From: CAZMVY01 sp964617875
GTDB taxonomy: Bacteria; Planctomycetota; Phycisphaerae; UBA1845; PWPN01
NCBI GenBank assembly: GCA_964617875.1
Contig: CAZUAI010000023.1
Span: 1-64,000 of the forward strand
Length of the DNA stretch: 64,000 nt
Reading direction: 5' to 3'
Shown: positions 17,096-26,894 of the stretch, piece after piece
Numbering within the stretch: position 1 is the first letter of the stretch
How the letters are laid out: each line of letters opens with the position of its first letter
Made by a program: the position numbers and the translations under genes
The notes under the pieces: model-generated
The model's database searches: none
What the model was told of the DNA's origin: nothing
The model's input: only the letters and a program-made list of their open reading frames with translations

Positions 17096-19675
17096 CTACT
17101 CGCACGCCGGCGGCTGGTTCGGGCCGTTAAAACACGTCTGGAAGATGGCGAAGTCGGCCAGATCGACGTCGCCGTCTTCGTCGAGGTCGGCCATCGCACA
17201 GCCTTCGCGCGGCGGCCGGTTGGGGCCGTTGTGGCAGTATTGCATCCCCGTGAAGTCGTTGAGGTCCACGTCGCCGTCACGGTTGAAGTCCGGCAGCGGC
17301 AGGAGGTCGATGATCAGCATCGTCAGCGTCGCGTTGTCGAACACGGCGTCGAAGTCGGCGATGTGGATCTGGCCGGTGAGGTCGGTCTCGGCCCAGCCGA
17401 CCAGCTCGGTGGTGGTGCTGCCCAGGAGGAGGCTCGTCTCGCCGGCATAGGCCGCCAGCTTGCGCTGGGTGATTCGGCCGACGCGCCCGCCCGGGTTCTG
17501 AATCCGGATTCGCAGCAAGGCGTCGCGGCTCTCCGAAAGATTGATCGCCCAGAGGATGAGCCGGTTGCCCCGGCTGCTTCGCGTGGTGTACAGGCGGAAG
17601 TAGCCGTCCACGAAGCTGTCGATCAGCGTGCCTTCGAGGTATGTCTGCAGCGCCTTGAAGACCTTGAAGCAGGGGACTTCCAGCCCGATTCGGTTGGGGA
17701 TGTTCGGCTGGTCCCAGTACTGAGCGGCGACGATGCTCATCTCGATGAACGTGAAGACGTCCTCCGCCGTGCCCAGCCCCTGCGCGACCGTCTGCCCGAG
17801 GCCGTAGTAGTAGCTCCCCTGCCACGAGCTGGTATTCCACTCGCTGAGAAGCAGCGGCGTGTTCGCCGGCCGGCCGTACGCGACGAGCCGGTCCACGATC
17901 TTCTGCTTCGCGTCGTTCTGGGCCTTCTTCTGGACGTTGAGGCCCTTCATGATCTCCGTGGCACCGAGCGTGCCGCCGGTGTTGTCCCGCGTGATGTAGT
18001 AGAGGTTGCCGTAGGGGTGGTAGGCGACGAGATCGACGCGGTTGGCCGGGTTCGCGAAGACGGCGTCGAGCCATGCGTTGCCGTTGTTCGCGGTCATGCA
18101 GCCGGGGCCGATCCTGATGGTCGGGTCCTCGGCGATCATGGCGGCGGAGATGATGCGGTAGCGGTTGGCGTAGTCCTCGGGCGTCAGGGCGGGCGGCGGG
18201 TAGGGCCCTTCGGGCTCGTTGCCGATTTCCCACCAGGTGACCCGGGGGACCATCGGCTCGCCGGGGGCGAGGAGCTTGTCGTCGCTGCCCCAGGTCATCG
18301 AGTCGAGGATCGCCTGCTCGCGGGGCGTCAGCGGGTCGCCCTGGCGCTTCGTCTGCACGAGCTTGTTGCAGTAGTAGACCCAGTCGGCGGCCAAAGCCGC
18401 GAGCGTCTCGGGCGTCTGGTCGGTGTAGACCCACGTCGAGCCGTTGCCGGTGCCGATGCCCCGCGTGTTCGTCAGGATCTGCAGGTACGAGTTCCGGTCG
18501 CGGGCGTGGCGGAGGTACTGCAGCGTGGAGACGGAGCTGCTGTTCCACTGAGCGGTGAGCGTCTTCCAGTTGTATCCGTCGCCGCCGTTCCGCATGCTCG
18601 TGTTGTAGCTGACATCGAGCGTGAACGCGGCGGCGTTGGCGCTGAAGGTCTTGGCCTGGGCGTCCATGCCGTGTACGCCCTTGTGGATCGGTGTGCCGGC
18701 GGCGAGGCCGTTGATCGCATGGACCCGCGTCCCCGTCGTGGCGCCGGCCGTGGCGCCCCACGGTGACGGGCACGCGCCGGATGCCGCGTTGAATGCCCGC
18801 ACGGTGAACGTGTAGGCGGTGTTCGGAAGCAGGTTCGTGACGGTTGTGGTTGCCCACTCGGTCTTCGATCGCCAGACAGGGGAGCCGCCGATCGTGCCGT
18901 CGGCCTGTACGTACTCATAGGCGAGCATGATGTAGTGCGGATCGTCGCGGGGCGGCGACATGCGGATCGCAAACAGGTCGCTGTCGGAGTCGGACGGATT
19001 GACAGCGACGTCGATCGTGTCGGCGGTCGCGTTCGAGACGATCGGTGCGGCGGGCGTGGCCGGGGTTTGCGTGCACGGGGCGGCCACGACGTCGAAGCTC
19101 GCCGGGTTGTCCTTCCAGCCGACCTTGCAGAACAGCGAGTCGTTGGCGGCGGGGGCGCTCATGGCCCAGGCGTCGGCGTCGTTGATGACGGGGTTGGCGG
19201 CCCAGGCGGGCTTGACGCGGAAGCGGAACGTGACGGTGCGATCGCCCGTGCCGCCGGTGGCCTTGCCCCCGGTGGCGGTCTCGCAGGCCACGGGCGTGAT
19301 ATAGGTATCGCCGCCCCAGGCGTCGGTCCGGTAGGCCCATCGTCCGCCGCCGGCCGCGTCGGCGAAGACCCACGTCCCGCCGTAGTTGGTGATATCGGTG
19401 TCGGCCGCGCCCCAGGCGAGGTAGCCCCGGCCCCTGGTCGAATCGTTGCCCGATTCGGTGTAGTTGAAGAGGACGCGAATGGAGCGGATGTCATTGTAAC
19501 CGGAGACCGCGGAGGCCGTCGCCGTGACGGTGTAGACCGTGGTGTCGTCGGCGACGAGCACCGTCGCGTTGACGACCGGCAGGCTCGAGATCGTGATCTT
19601 TCCCGCGAGCGCCGGCGCCGTCACGGCCAGGACGATGCCGATGGCTGCCCTGCGCAAAGAGAGTCGAATCGCCAT
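17096..19675 (-). CDS. Secreted clan GH-A glycoside hydrolase with FN3 and dockerin-like tail
   Basis: An 859-residue exported enzyme. The signal peptide is MAIRLSLRRAAIGIVLAVTA followed by an ALA site. A beta-rich region (~20-190) precedes an FN3-type module (~195-305: NLLPNTAYTFTVRAFNAAS). A TIM-barrel-like catalytic region follows, with WWEIGNEPEGPY near residue 480 (acid/base Glu in NEP) and LLLSEWNTSS near 608 (nucleophile Glu). That strand-4/strand-7 Glu pair defines clan GH-A, resembling GH39/GH51-type enzymes; the exact family cannot be fixed by eye. The C-terminal 65 residues are two dockerin-like Ca loops (DFNRDGDVDLNDFTG, DLDEDGDVDLADFA) with CHNGPN and CFNGPN spacers. GGGGAAACGTCT precedes the ATG. 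Likely hemicellulose or exopolysaccharide degradation. Confidence 0.8.
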   Translation of the reverse strand: MAIRLSLRRAAIGIVLAVTAPALAGKITISSLPVVNATVLVADDTTVYTVTATASAVSGYNDIRSIRVLFNYTESGNDSTRGRGYLAWGAADTDITNYGGTWVFADAAGGGRWAYRTDAWGGDTYITPVACETATGGKATGGTGDRTVTFRFRVKPAWAANPVINDADAWAMSAPAANDSLFCKVGWKDNPASFDVVAAPCTQTPATPAAPIVSNATADTIDVAVNPSDSDSDLFAIRMSPPRDDPHYIMLAYEYVQADGTIGGSPVWRSKTEWATTTVTNLLPNTAYTFTVRAFNAASGACPSPWGATAGATTGTRVHAINGLAAGTPIHKGVHGMDAQAKTFSANAAAFTLDVSYNTSMRNGGDGYNWKTLTAQWNSSSVSTLQYLRHARDRNSYLQILTNTRGIGTGNGSTWVYTDQTPETLAALAADWVYYCNKLVQTKRQGDPLTPREQAILDSMTWGSDDKLLAPGEPMVPRVTWWEIGNEPEGPYPPPALTPEDYANRYRIISAAMIAEDPTIRIGPGCMTANNGNAWLDAVFANPANRVDLVAYHPYGNLYYITRDNTGGTLGATEIMKGLNVQKKAQNDAKQKIVDRLVAYGRPANTPLLLSEWNTSSWQGSYYYGLGQTVAQGLGTAEDVFTFIEMSIVAAQYWDQPNIPNRIGLEVPCFKVFKALQTYLEGTLIDSFVDGYFRLYTTRSSRGNRLILWAINLSESRDALLRIRIQNPGGRVGRITQRKLAAYAGETSLLLGSTTTELVGWAETDLTGQIHIADFDAVFDNATLTMLIIDLLPLPDFNRDGDVDLNDFTGMQYCHNGPNRPPREGCAMADLDEDGDVDLADFAIFQTCFNGPNQPPACE

Positions 19676-19767
19676 AGACGTTTCCCCGCCCCCTGATCCG
19701 TGCAACGACGTCGTATCGCGGTCCTCGACGGCCGCCCACTCAATCGTAGCAGGTGTTTGCCGTCGGT

Positions 19768-21378
19768 TCAAAGCTGCCGCGCGTTCCACTTGATCAGGCG
19801 TGCCAGAGACCAGAGCCCGCCGCCGCCGGGCCGTTCGTAGAGCTTCTGCGCGCGGCCGACCTCGAGGGCCGCCCGTGCCACCCGGGGTTCCCAGGTGGCC
19901 AGTTCCATCCAGCCGCCGATAATCGCGTTATGGGCGCCCCAGCCGGCCTTCCCGTCCACGCGATCGTTCATCGTCCACTTCCTGTCGTCGATGACGTTCT
20001 TCAGGAATGTCGCGGCGAAGCGGCGCATGTCGGCCTCATCGAACACGCATCCGTTCTTTGCGCAGAGGCACGCGAAGTCGATCTCGAGGTGCCCGTGCGA
20101 CGAGTCCTCGACGACGGGATGGCCCTTCCAGACGGGCGTGTTGAAGCTTGGCGAGTTCTCCCGCGTCCAGCCCGTTTCGGCGGGTCCCCACCAATAGTTC
20201 CAGACGTAGCTTCCGTTGTCGGCCACGCGGAGGTGGTGCTTCAGCAGCCGTGCGATCCGCTCCGCGTGCGTCTGCCACCGCCGGTCGCCGGTCAACTGCC
20301 CCAATCGCAGCAGCGAACGGCCGAGGCTCGCCTGGTAGTTGTGGGCCTTGCCGGCGCCGTCGCTCCAGAAGGGGCAGCCGCGTTCGCCGGTGACGTAGTG
20401 GCCCTCGTCCTTCCCTGGGCCGGTCCGCCAATCCTCCTCGGCGTCGAGGAAGACCGTGACCGCCTCGGCGACGTAGCGGTCGGCGCGCGGGCCGTAGCTG
20501 GCGCGAAGCCGGGGATCCTGCTTCACGAGCCAGGCAAACTCGAGCATGGGATACGTCGCCTGTCCGCTGTAGCCGTGATAGGCCATGGCCAGGGGAACCA
20601 TCGCGACGGCCCGGTTTGCCAGCGGCGTGCCTTGCGCATCCCGATCCGGCGGGCCCTCTGCCCCGGCGAGCACGCCGGCCGTCACGAGCCTGCTTCCGCC
20701 GTCCGCACAGGCAAGCTTCCGCTCGGTCGCGACCTTCGAGCAGTCATTGATCCGGCGCTCGACGAAGTCCGGCGAGCCGCGGTCCATCGAGAGACCGTGG
20801 TACTCTTCGGCCGGGGGCCACTTCGGGTTCTCGATCGTCAGGTCGAATCGCGGGTCCGCCGGGCGCGTGGTGACGCGGATCCGCGTCGTGTCGTTGTAGG
20901 CGAAGGGTACGGATCGGAACCGAATCGCGTCGTTGCCACGCCCGTCCTTGAGAGTCAGCTCGGCGACGGTGTACTTCCCGGCGACGCTCCACGCGGCGCG
21001 GCTGCGCCCGGAGTAGTCCTTGAAGCCCCGGACGTCGTCACGCGACGCCAGCACGTGGTCGGCGCGTTCGACGAGTCTGTCGAGGTAGCTCGCGTCGGCG
21101 GTGGCCTGATACATGTCGAGGTATGCCAGCATGACGTAGCACTCGCCCCAGGCGATGTCGCTGCCGGTCAGTGGCTTCGACTCGCGTGCGTTCTGGATCG
21201 CCGAAGCGAGCCGGTCGAATGTCTCTCGCGTGAACGGGTCGGCCGCAGGTTGAGCGGTTGCGGCCGTTACGAGCAGCGCGGTTGCACACGCTGCAAGCCA
21301 CGAGCGCCCGGCCCCTCTATTCGCTGCGTGAGGCGTACGGCATCGATCCGATTGACGATTCCGCGGGAATTGTACCAT
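19768..21378 (-). CDS. Secreted (alpha/alpha)-barrel protein, possibly glycan-modifying
   Basis: A 536-residue protein with a late hydrophobic signal segment (SWLAACATALLVTAATAQPA) after a basic N-terminus. The mature region contains repeated helical-hairpin features typical of alpha/alpha toroids (GECYVMLAYLDMYQATADAS, AMAYHGYSGQATYPMLEFAW, AHNYQASLGRSLLRLGQL, SHGHLEIDFACLCAKN, WGAHNAIIGGWMELA). Such folds occur in D-glucuronyl C5-epimerases, polysaccharide lyases and unsaturated-uronyl hydrolases; I cannot assign one. The start at 21378 lies exactly six bases after a TACACT -10 box (-35 TTGCCC, 16-base spacer), with no Shine-Dalgarno, predicting a leaderless transcript. It lies 92 bases upstream of the GH-A gene on the same strand, so the two may be co-expressed. 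Confidence 0.65.
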   Translation of the reverse strand: MVQFPRNRQSDRCRTPHAANRGAGRSWLAACATALLVTAATAQPAADPFTRETFDRLASAIQNARESKPLTGSDIAWGECYVMLAYLDMYQATADASYLDRLVERADHVLASRDDVRGFKDYSGRSRAAWSVAGKYTVAELTLKDGRGNDAIRFRSVPFAYNDTTRIRVTTRPADPRFDLTIENPKWPPAEEYHGLSMDRGSPDFVERRINDCSKVATERKLACADGGSRLVTAGVLAGAEGPPDRDAQGTPLANRAVAMVPLAMAYHGYSGQATYPMLEFAWLVKQDPRLRASYGPRADRYVAEAVTVFLDAEEDWRTGPGKDEGHYVTGERGCPFWSDGAGKAHNYQASLGRSLLRLGQLTGDRRWQTHAERIARLLKHHLRVADNGSYVWNYWWGPAETGWTRENSPSFNTPVWKGHPVVEDSSHGHLEIDFACLCAKNGCVFDEADMRRFAATFLKNVIDDRKWTMNDRVDGKAGWGAHNAIIGGWMELATWEPRVARAALEVGRAQKLYERPGGGGLWSLARLIKWNARQL

Positions 21379-21384
21379 GGGCGA

Positions 21385-21412
21385 AGTGTAACACGTTCGC
21401 CATTCAGGGCAA
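21385..21412 (-). promoter_or_regulatory. Promoter of the alpha/alpha-barrel gene, leaderless
   Basis: On the minus strand, -35 TTGCCC (21412-21407), a 16-base spacer and -10 TACACT (21390-21385); six bases then separate it from the ATG at 21378, placing +1 at the start codon. Confidence 0.45.
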
Positions 21413-21675
21413 TAACTCGTTTGCGTGGTTCTTGAATCGTGACGATACGGCTTGCGGAGCGGCGCGATCGTGTTTGCGAGGCTGCGCTCTGCGTGCACTC
21501 TTGCCGCTACCAGGCGATTGCTTAACGAGCCATTCGCCGCAAGGGCACTTAACTCATTCAGCAGTGCCTCATGGCCGATAGCGTCTACGGCACGGCGTCG
21601 CGAGCCGGATGCATCTTCTTTGGGCTACGCGGTGTCGTGTCAGCGGCGAAGAACGTTTGCACGAGGAGACGAACA

Positions 21676-23652
21676 ATGAGAAACATGCGATTGTCGGCGA
21701 AGATGGGGGTGGGGTTCGGAGCTGTGCTGGTCCTGACCTGCCTGCTGGGCGCGGCGAGCTGGCTGGGCATGAGGGGGGTATCGGAGAAGGTGGCTCTTGA
21801 TTCCGCCGGGGCCAAGTGCGTGGATGCGATTAATCGCTGCGCCATTCTGCGGCGGGACTTCGCCGTCCAGGGTTTTGTCAAGGCGGAGGGCGAGGCGAAA
21901 ACTGCGGCCGATAAGTGGATCGACGCATATGGGGAACTGGCCCAGCAGGTGCAGACCATGCAGGGCGATTCGCGCTTCAGCGAAAGCCAGCGCGAGTCGC
22001 TGCGAACGACGCTGACGAAGGCCCAGGCGTACCGTCAGAGCTTTGACCGGCAGATAGAGGCGCGCAAGGCACGCGACGACGCCTTCGAAACGTGGCGCAA
22101 GGTCGGCGCACAGGTGACGCAGGCGGTGCAGGAGTCGCAGGACAAGGTGATCGCGCCGGCGGTGGCCGAGGCGCTGCGGTCGCAGAAGGCGGAGGACGTG
22201 AATCGGTGGACGGCGATCAGCACGCAGCTTGACCGCTCGGTCGTGCAGCCGTTCCTGCTCCTGCGCGTGTGCGCCGTGTACCTGCTCGCCACGAACGCCG
22301 AGGCGCAGTGGACTGCGTATCAGAAGCAGCTCGCCACTACGCAGGAAGGTCTTGCTTCGTGGGCGGAGAAAGCCAGGGGCCAGCAGTCGCTCGAGGCCCT
22401 TGCCAAGGATCTCGCCAGCTACCTGAAGGAATATGCGGTGGCGGGCGAACAGTACCACAGCGGCATCGTGGCACAGCGGTCGGCCGACGCCGAAATGGCG
22501 GCGGCGGCCAAAGACGTCCTGACTCTGGTTGACGGCATCCAGGCGGACCTGAAGCAGCAGATGACGAGCACGACGGCGCGCACGGGCCTCCTGATCGGGG
22601 TCCTGAGCACGGTGGCGCTGGTGTTCGGCGTCCTGGCGGCGGTGCTCATCACGCGAAGCATCACCCGCCCTGTGACCCGTATCATCGCGAACATGACGGA
22701 GGGCGCGGGCCAGACGGCCGACGCCGCCGGACAGGTGGCCGCCGCGAGCCAGTCTCTGGCCGAGGGCACCAGCGAACAGGCCGCGGCCATCGAGGAGACC
22801 TCCAGCTCGCTGGAGGAGATGTCGTCCATGACGAAGCAGAACGCCAACAACGCCCAGCAGGCGAACGGCCTCATGGACGAAGCGAGGAAGCGGGTGACGG
22901 CCGGACAGGAGTCGATGTCGCGCCTCGTTTCCGCTATCGAGACCATCAAGAAGAGCGCCGACGACACGGCGAAGATCGTCCGGACGATCGACGAGATCGC
23001 CTTTCAGACAAACCTGCTGGCGCTGAACGCGGCGGTCGAGGCCGCCCGGGCCGGCGATGCGGGAAAGGGCTTCGCGGTCGTGGCGGAGGAGGTCCGCAAC
23101 CTGGCCCAGCGCGCCGGCGAGGCAGCCCGCACCACAGGCACGCTGATCGAGGGCTCGGTCCGAAACGCGGACAACGGCGTCGGTGTCGCCGCCGAGGCGG
23201 CCACGGCTCTCGAGGAGATCGCGACCGCGTCGGTGAAAGTCGCCAGCCTGGTCAATGAGATCGCCACGGCCTGCGGCGAGCAGGCGCAGGGGATCGAGCA
23301 GGTGACGACGGCGGTCTCGCAGATGGATCAGGTTACCCAGCAGAACGCCGCAAACGCCGAGCAGTCCGCGGCGGCGGCCGAAGAACTCAGCGCCCAGGCC
23401 GAGCAGCTCAACGGCATGGTCAATGACCTGCGTGCGCTGGTGTACGGCAGCAGCGCGGGCGGCGGGGTGGCCGGGCCGGCGACCGCCGCGGGAAAGGCCG
23501 GCCGTGGCGCAGGCAAGGCGCCACTGCCGCCGGCGGATGCGGCGATCCACAAACACATCATTGAAAAGGCGAAGCCGGACACGACGCCCGGTCCGGCGAA
23601 GGCGAAGCGGATGATCCCTCTCGACAGCAAGGAGGAGCTGGCGGCCTTCTGA
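21676..23652 (+). CDS. Methyl-accepting chemotaxis protein
   Basis: A 658-residue membrane chemoreceptor. The first transmembrane helix is at residues ~12-32 (GFGAVLVLTCLLGAASWLGM). A helical periplasmic sensor of about 270 residues follows (four-helix-bundle type, no PAS or Cache motif), then the second helix (LIGVLSTVALVFGVLAAVLI) and HAMP. The long cytoplasmic coiled coil holds the hairpin tip IDEIAFQTNLLALNAAVEAA near residue 437 and FAVVAEEVRNLAQRAGEAA. Gln/Glu-rich sites (GTSEQAAAIEETSSSLEEMS) are likely methylation sites. The C-terminal tail is Pro/Lys-rich with no pentapeptide for CheR tethering. GAGGAG before ATG 21676 sets the start. No che genes are nearby, so it works in trans on the flagellar or another chemosensory array; ligand unknown. 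Confidence 0.9.
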   Translation: MRNMRLSAKMGVGFGAVLVLTCLLGAASWLGMRGVSEKVALDSAGAKCVDAINRCAILRRDFAVQGFVKAEGEAKTAADKWIDAYGELAQQVQTMQGDSRFSESQRESLRTTLTKAQAYRQSFDRQIEARKARDDAFETWRKVGAQVTQAVQESQDKVIAPAVAEALRSQKAEDVNRWTAISTQLDRSVVQPFLLLRVCAVYLLATNAEAQWTAYQKQLATTQEGLASWAEKARGQQSLEALAKDLASYLKEYAVAGEQYHSGIVAQRSADAEMAAAAKDVLTLVDGIQADLKQQMTSTTARTGLLIGVLSTVALVFGVLAAVLITRSITRPVTRIIANMTEGAGQTADAAGQVAAASQSLAEGTSEQAAAIEETSSSLEEMSSMTKQNANNAQQANGLMDEARKRVTAGQESMSRLVSAIETIKKSADDTAKIVRTIDEIAFQTNLLALNAAVEAARAGDAGKGFAVVAEEVRNLAQRAGEAARTTGTLIEGSVRNADNGVGVAAEAATALEEIATASVKVASLVNEIATACGEQAQGIEQVTTAVSQMDQVTQQNAANAEQSAAAAEELSAQAEQLNGMVNDLRALVYGSSAGGGVAGPATAAGKAGRGAGKAPLPPADAAIHKHIIEKAKPDTTPGPAKAKRMIPLDSKEELAAF

Positions 23653-23804
23653 CCGCCCATTCGAGGTCTTGCCAGAATCGCCGAAGGGCGTCATGCTGGG
23701 GCCGATCGATTCGGGTCGTGAGCGCCAATGCCCGGCGGCGGGCGTCATGGGGCTGTGACGGTACGCCGCGGTCTGCATCCGGATGCTTGCGGAGGCCGGG
23801 ACCC

Positions 23805-24902
23805 ATGCGTTCGCTCCTCATGTGCGTCGTGGCTTGTTGTGCAGCCGAACCTGCGATCGCGCCGTCGTACGCACGCGGGCCGGATCGTCCTGCGCCCGCG
23901 GCCACGAGTCTGCCCGATGATTTCACGCCGCACCACCAGCCGGTGAAGGGTGGGCGCGTGGATTGGACGGGCGGTTATATTCTCGCCGAAGGCATCGGGC
24001 ATCCGAACGGCCGCGAGTCGTCCGAAGGACGGGCGAAGGCCATGGCGATGCGTGCGGCGGAACTCGTCGCCGCGCGAAACGCCCTGGCCATGGCACGCGG
24101 GATCCGCCTCGATGCCGGACGCAAGGTGGCTGACATCGCCGAGGGCCGGGTCCAGATCGAGGGTATCGTCCGCGGCCATCGCATGATCCGGTCGCAATGG
24201 GACCCGAAGGCCAGGCCTCCGATCGCTCGCGTCGTGCTCGAGGTTCCGTTGTGGGGCGTACGCGGCGTGGCGGCCGTGCTTGCCCCGTCGGAACGCAACC
24301 GGGCCGTTCGGACGGCGGGGGGACGGCGCCTGCAACTGGTCGCGTCCGTCACGCAGGTTACCGACGCGGTCGTTGTGATCGATGCCCGCGGCCGCAACCT
24401 GACGCCATGCCTGTTCCCCGTCGTCGTGGATGCCGGCGGGCAGACGCTGTACGACATCGCCACGCCGTCGGCCGACGCGGCGACGCGCGGCGCGATCGTC
24501 CGCTACGTCGAAACGAAACTCACGTTCGAGCAACTGCGCGCGGATGCGGGCCGGCGGTTCGAGCCGCTGTGGTTCGACATGCTTGCCGAGGACGTCCGCG
24601 GCCCGGCGGCGCAGTCCGCGCCGGCGACGTCGTTCGGGCGAGACGCGGCCGGCACGCAGCCCTCGCGCCGCCGTGCCAGGCAGCAGATCGTCGTCCAGGC
24701 AACTGCGCCGGGGGCCGCGCCGAACGCGCAACTGGTCATTACGCGCGAGGACGCCGAGCGGCTGCGCAACTCCCCCGAAGCCGCGGAGGCGATGCGCAAG
24801 GGACAGGTCCTGATCGTCGTCGACGCATCGGCCGCCGGCACGGAGGGGCGCGCCCCGTTCGAAACGAACGACGCCCTCGCGTTGCTGGCCCGTGAACCAT
24901 GA
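23805..24902 (+). CDS. Exported LPP20-like protein
   Basis: A 365-residue protein with a signal peptide (MRSLLMCVVACCAAEPAIA). Residues ~50-150 match the LPP20/FlgT-N-like pattern: a GYILAEGIG opening, AMAMRAAELVAARNALAMA helix, RGIRLDAGRKVADIAEGRVQ, IVRGHRMIRSQWD and a terminal strand VVLEVPLWG. The second half (SVTQVTDAVVVIDARGRNL ... FPVVVDAGGQTLYDI) resembles a repeat seen in planctomycete paralogues. LPP20-family proteins are outer-membrane or flagellum-associated. GGAGG nine bases before ATG 23805 defines the start. Its stop overlaps the cyclase ATG (ATGA), so the two are translationally coupled and probably share a signalling role. Confidence 0.65.
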   Translation: MRSLLMCVVACCAAEPAIAPSYARGPDRPAPAATSLPDDFTPHHQPVKGGRVDWTGGYILAEGIGHPNGRESSEGRAKAMAMRAAELVAARNALAMARGIRLDAGRKVADIAEGRVQIEGIVRGHRMIRSQWDPKARPPIARVVLEVPLWGVRGVAAVLAPSERNRAVRTAGGRRLQLVASVTQVTDAVVVIDARGRNLTPCLFPVVVDAGGQTLYDIATPSADAATRGAIVRYVETKLTFEQLRADAGRRFEPLWFDMLAEDVRGPAAQSAPATSFGRDAAGTQPSRRRARQQIVVQATAPGAAPNAQLVITREDAERLRNSPEAAEAMRKGQVLIVVDASAAGTEGRAPFETNDALALLAREP

Positions 24903-26818
24903 CGCCCCCGGCCGCCAATCCCGAGGCCTTGTTCGTCGAGCGGCCGATCCTTTCGCGCCGGCAGCGTGCCGTCGTCCGGCTTGTCGCCCCCGTGCTGCTG
25001 GCCGTACTGGGCGCATGGCTTGGCACGGACGGCCGGATCCAGGCCCTGGAGCGACTCAGTATCGACCTGCGGTTCCGGCATCGCGGACCGCTGCGGCCCG
25101 ACCCGCGCATCGTCATTGTCGAGATCACGGAGCAGAGCCGCCGTGCGCTGAGCGAGAGCCGCGAGGGACGTTTTGAGCTGCGCCAGCACCTCGACGATGC
25201 CATTCGCCACCTGGCCGACGCGGGCGTCGTGGCCATCGGCGTCGATGTTCGCCTGCAGGGCCACAGCCACGAGGCGCTCGATGCGGAGCTTGCCAGGGCG
25301 ATCTCCGAGACCAACACCGTGCTCGCGGTCGCATACGCCGAGGGGCATGTCATACGACCGGCCCGCGTGTTCCGGGACGCGCAGCCGCACGAGGGCGTGA
25401 TCGCGGTGCACGCCGACGCGGACGGCGTGCTTCGGCGATTGCCACGGCAGCCGAACCTCGACGTGCTTGACGACGACAACAGGACGCTGCGACGCATCCC
25501 GTTCTTCCCCTTCGTGCTGACGCATCTGCTGCTCGCCGAGGCCGAGACCGCGCAAGGTCGCCCCGCACCCCCGCTCGATCTCACCGCGCCGGACCACGCG
25601 CGGATCGCAGGGCGCGCCGTGCCGTACGGCCGACTGGTCAACTTCGCCGCGGGCCCGCGCCAGGGCTTCGCGTCGCTGTCGTTCGACGCCGCCGCGAAGG
25701 GCCGCCTCGGGATTGAGGGCCTGGACGGCGCCGTCGTGCTGATCGGCGACACGCGGTCGGTCATCGACCGGTTCCGCATGCCGCTGGCCGACGAGCTTCA
25801 GCCGGGCATCTACTACCACGCGAACGTGATCGACGCGATCCTGCACGATCGGCTTCTGACGGAGTGGCCGCCGCCGGGCGCCGCGGCGGCGCTGCTGGCG
25901 GCCTTTCTGGGATGTGCGAGCGGCGCGTACTTCTGGAACCTGCGCGAGTGGTGGCGGATGCACTGGGGGTATGCGTGGCTCGCGCTGTACTTCGGACTCG
26001 GCGCCGCCGTGCTCCTCGGCGGCTGGCACGTGCTTTGCCGCCGGGCGTTTGCCGCGAATGTCGTTCTGCCGATGGCGGCGCCTCTGCTCGCGATGATCGC
26101 GGCGGCTGTTACGGCGCTCGCGGGGCACACGGTCGTTTCTGTGGCCGGAGCGCGGCGGCTGGCGCGCCGAAACCGGGGCATTGAAGTGCTGTTCGCGCGG
26201 CACGTCTCGCCGCAGGTGCTTGCGGCGATCAAGTCCGATCCGACGCGGATCGGGCGGATCGACGTCCGCGAGATCACTGTGATGTTCTGCGACATGCGAC
26301 GGTTCACCTCGAAGGCGACCACGATGCCGCCGTCCGAAGTGGCGACGATGCTCAACGAGTACTTCGACGCGATCGCCTCGGCCGTCCTGGAGCACGACGG
26401 GTTCATCGACAAGTTCGTCGGCGACGAGCTGATGGCGGTGTTCAACGTTCCGCTCGAGCAGCCGGACCACGCCGTCCGGGCGGCGCGGGCGGCGATCGCC
26501 GTCAAACAGCGGCTGCGGGAACTGAACGCACGGCGGGCCGCACGGGGCGATCTGCCGCTCGACTGCGGGATCGGGATCCACTGCGGTCCGGCGGCGGCCG
26601 GCCACATCGGCGTGGCCCGGCGGGCGAACTACACGGTCGTGGGCGATACCGTCAATATCGCGTCGCGCATCCAGGGGATGGCATCCGGCGGCGAAATCCT
26701 CATCAGCGAGGAGCTGGCCGTGCTCCTGCCGTCGGACCTCTCCGTGCGAGCGTGGAAGACGGTCGAACTCCGGGGCAGCGGCCGGCAGCACGCCCTGCGC
26801 GAAATCGTTGCCGACTGA
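24899..26818 (+). CDS. CHASE2-domain class III adenylate cyclase
   Basis: A 639-residue membrane signalling enzyme. One N-terminal helix is followed by an extracytoplasmic CHASE2 sensor (~45-315: IVEITEQSRRAL, GVVAIGVDVRLQG, GLDGAVVLIGDTRSVIDRF, GIYYHANVIDAIL). Three transmembrane helices (~325-430) lead to a class III cyclase domain (~445-630). Catalytic residues are present: Asp in VMFCDMRRFTS (~461), KFVGDELMAVF with second metal Asp and adenine-selecting Lys, and GDTVNIASRIQ with the transition-state Asn/Arg. It should make cAMP in response to a periplasmic signal. The 4-base ATGA overlap with the LPP20-like gene suggests that protein feeds the CHASE2 domain. Confidence 0.9.
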   Translation: MTPPAANPEALFVERPILSRRQRAVVRLVAPVLLAVLGAWLGTDGRIQALERLSIDLRFRHRGPLRPDPRIVIVEITEQSRRALSESREGRFELRQHLDDAIRHLADAGVVAIGVDVRLQGHSHEALDAELARAISETNTVLAVAYAEGHVIRPARVFRDAQPHEGVIAVHADADGVLRRLPRQPNLDVLDDDNRTLRRIPFFPFVLTHLLLAEAETAQGRPAPPLDLTAPDHARIAGRAVPYGRLVNFAAGPRQGFASLSFDAAAKGRLGIEGLDGAVVLIGDTRSVIDRFRMPLADELQPGIYYHANVIDAILHDRLLTEWPPPGAAAALLAAFLGCASGAYFWNLREWWRMHWGYAWLALYFGLGAAVLLGGWHVLCRRAFAANVVLPMAAPLLAMIAAAVTALAGHTVVSVAGARRLARRNRGIEVLFARHVSPQVLAAIKSDPTRIGRIDVREITVMFCDMRRFTSKATTMPPSEVATMLNEYFDAIASAVLEHDGFIDKFVGDELMAVFNVPLEQPDHAVRAARAAIAVKQRLRELNARRAARGDLPLDCGIGIHCGPAAAGHIGVARRANYTVVGDTVNIASRIQGMASGGEILISEELAVLLPSDLSVRAWKTVELRGSGRQHALREIVAD

Positions 26819-26843
26819 AGAGGCCCCCGCCCGTTTCGGCGGA

Positions 26844-26849
26844 TATAAT
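26844..26849 (+). promoter_or_regulatory. -10 box upstream of the lipoprotein phosphoesterase
   Basis: TATAAT in GGATATAATCGCCGG, 45 bases before ATG 26895. In so GC-rich a sequence a perfect hexamer is unlikely by chance. No clear -35. Confidence 0.4.
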
Positions 26850-26894
26850 CGCCGGCTCGACAGTGCGGCTCGTGAATGGCGCCGGGGCAGACAC

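Noticed and set aside
21430..21675. Cyclic-di-GMP or other riboswitch before the chemoreceptor
   Set aside because: The leader was scanned for the conserved core sequences of common riboswitch classes and none was recognisable.
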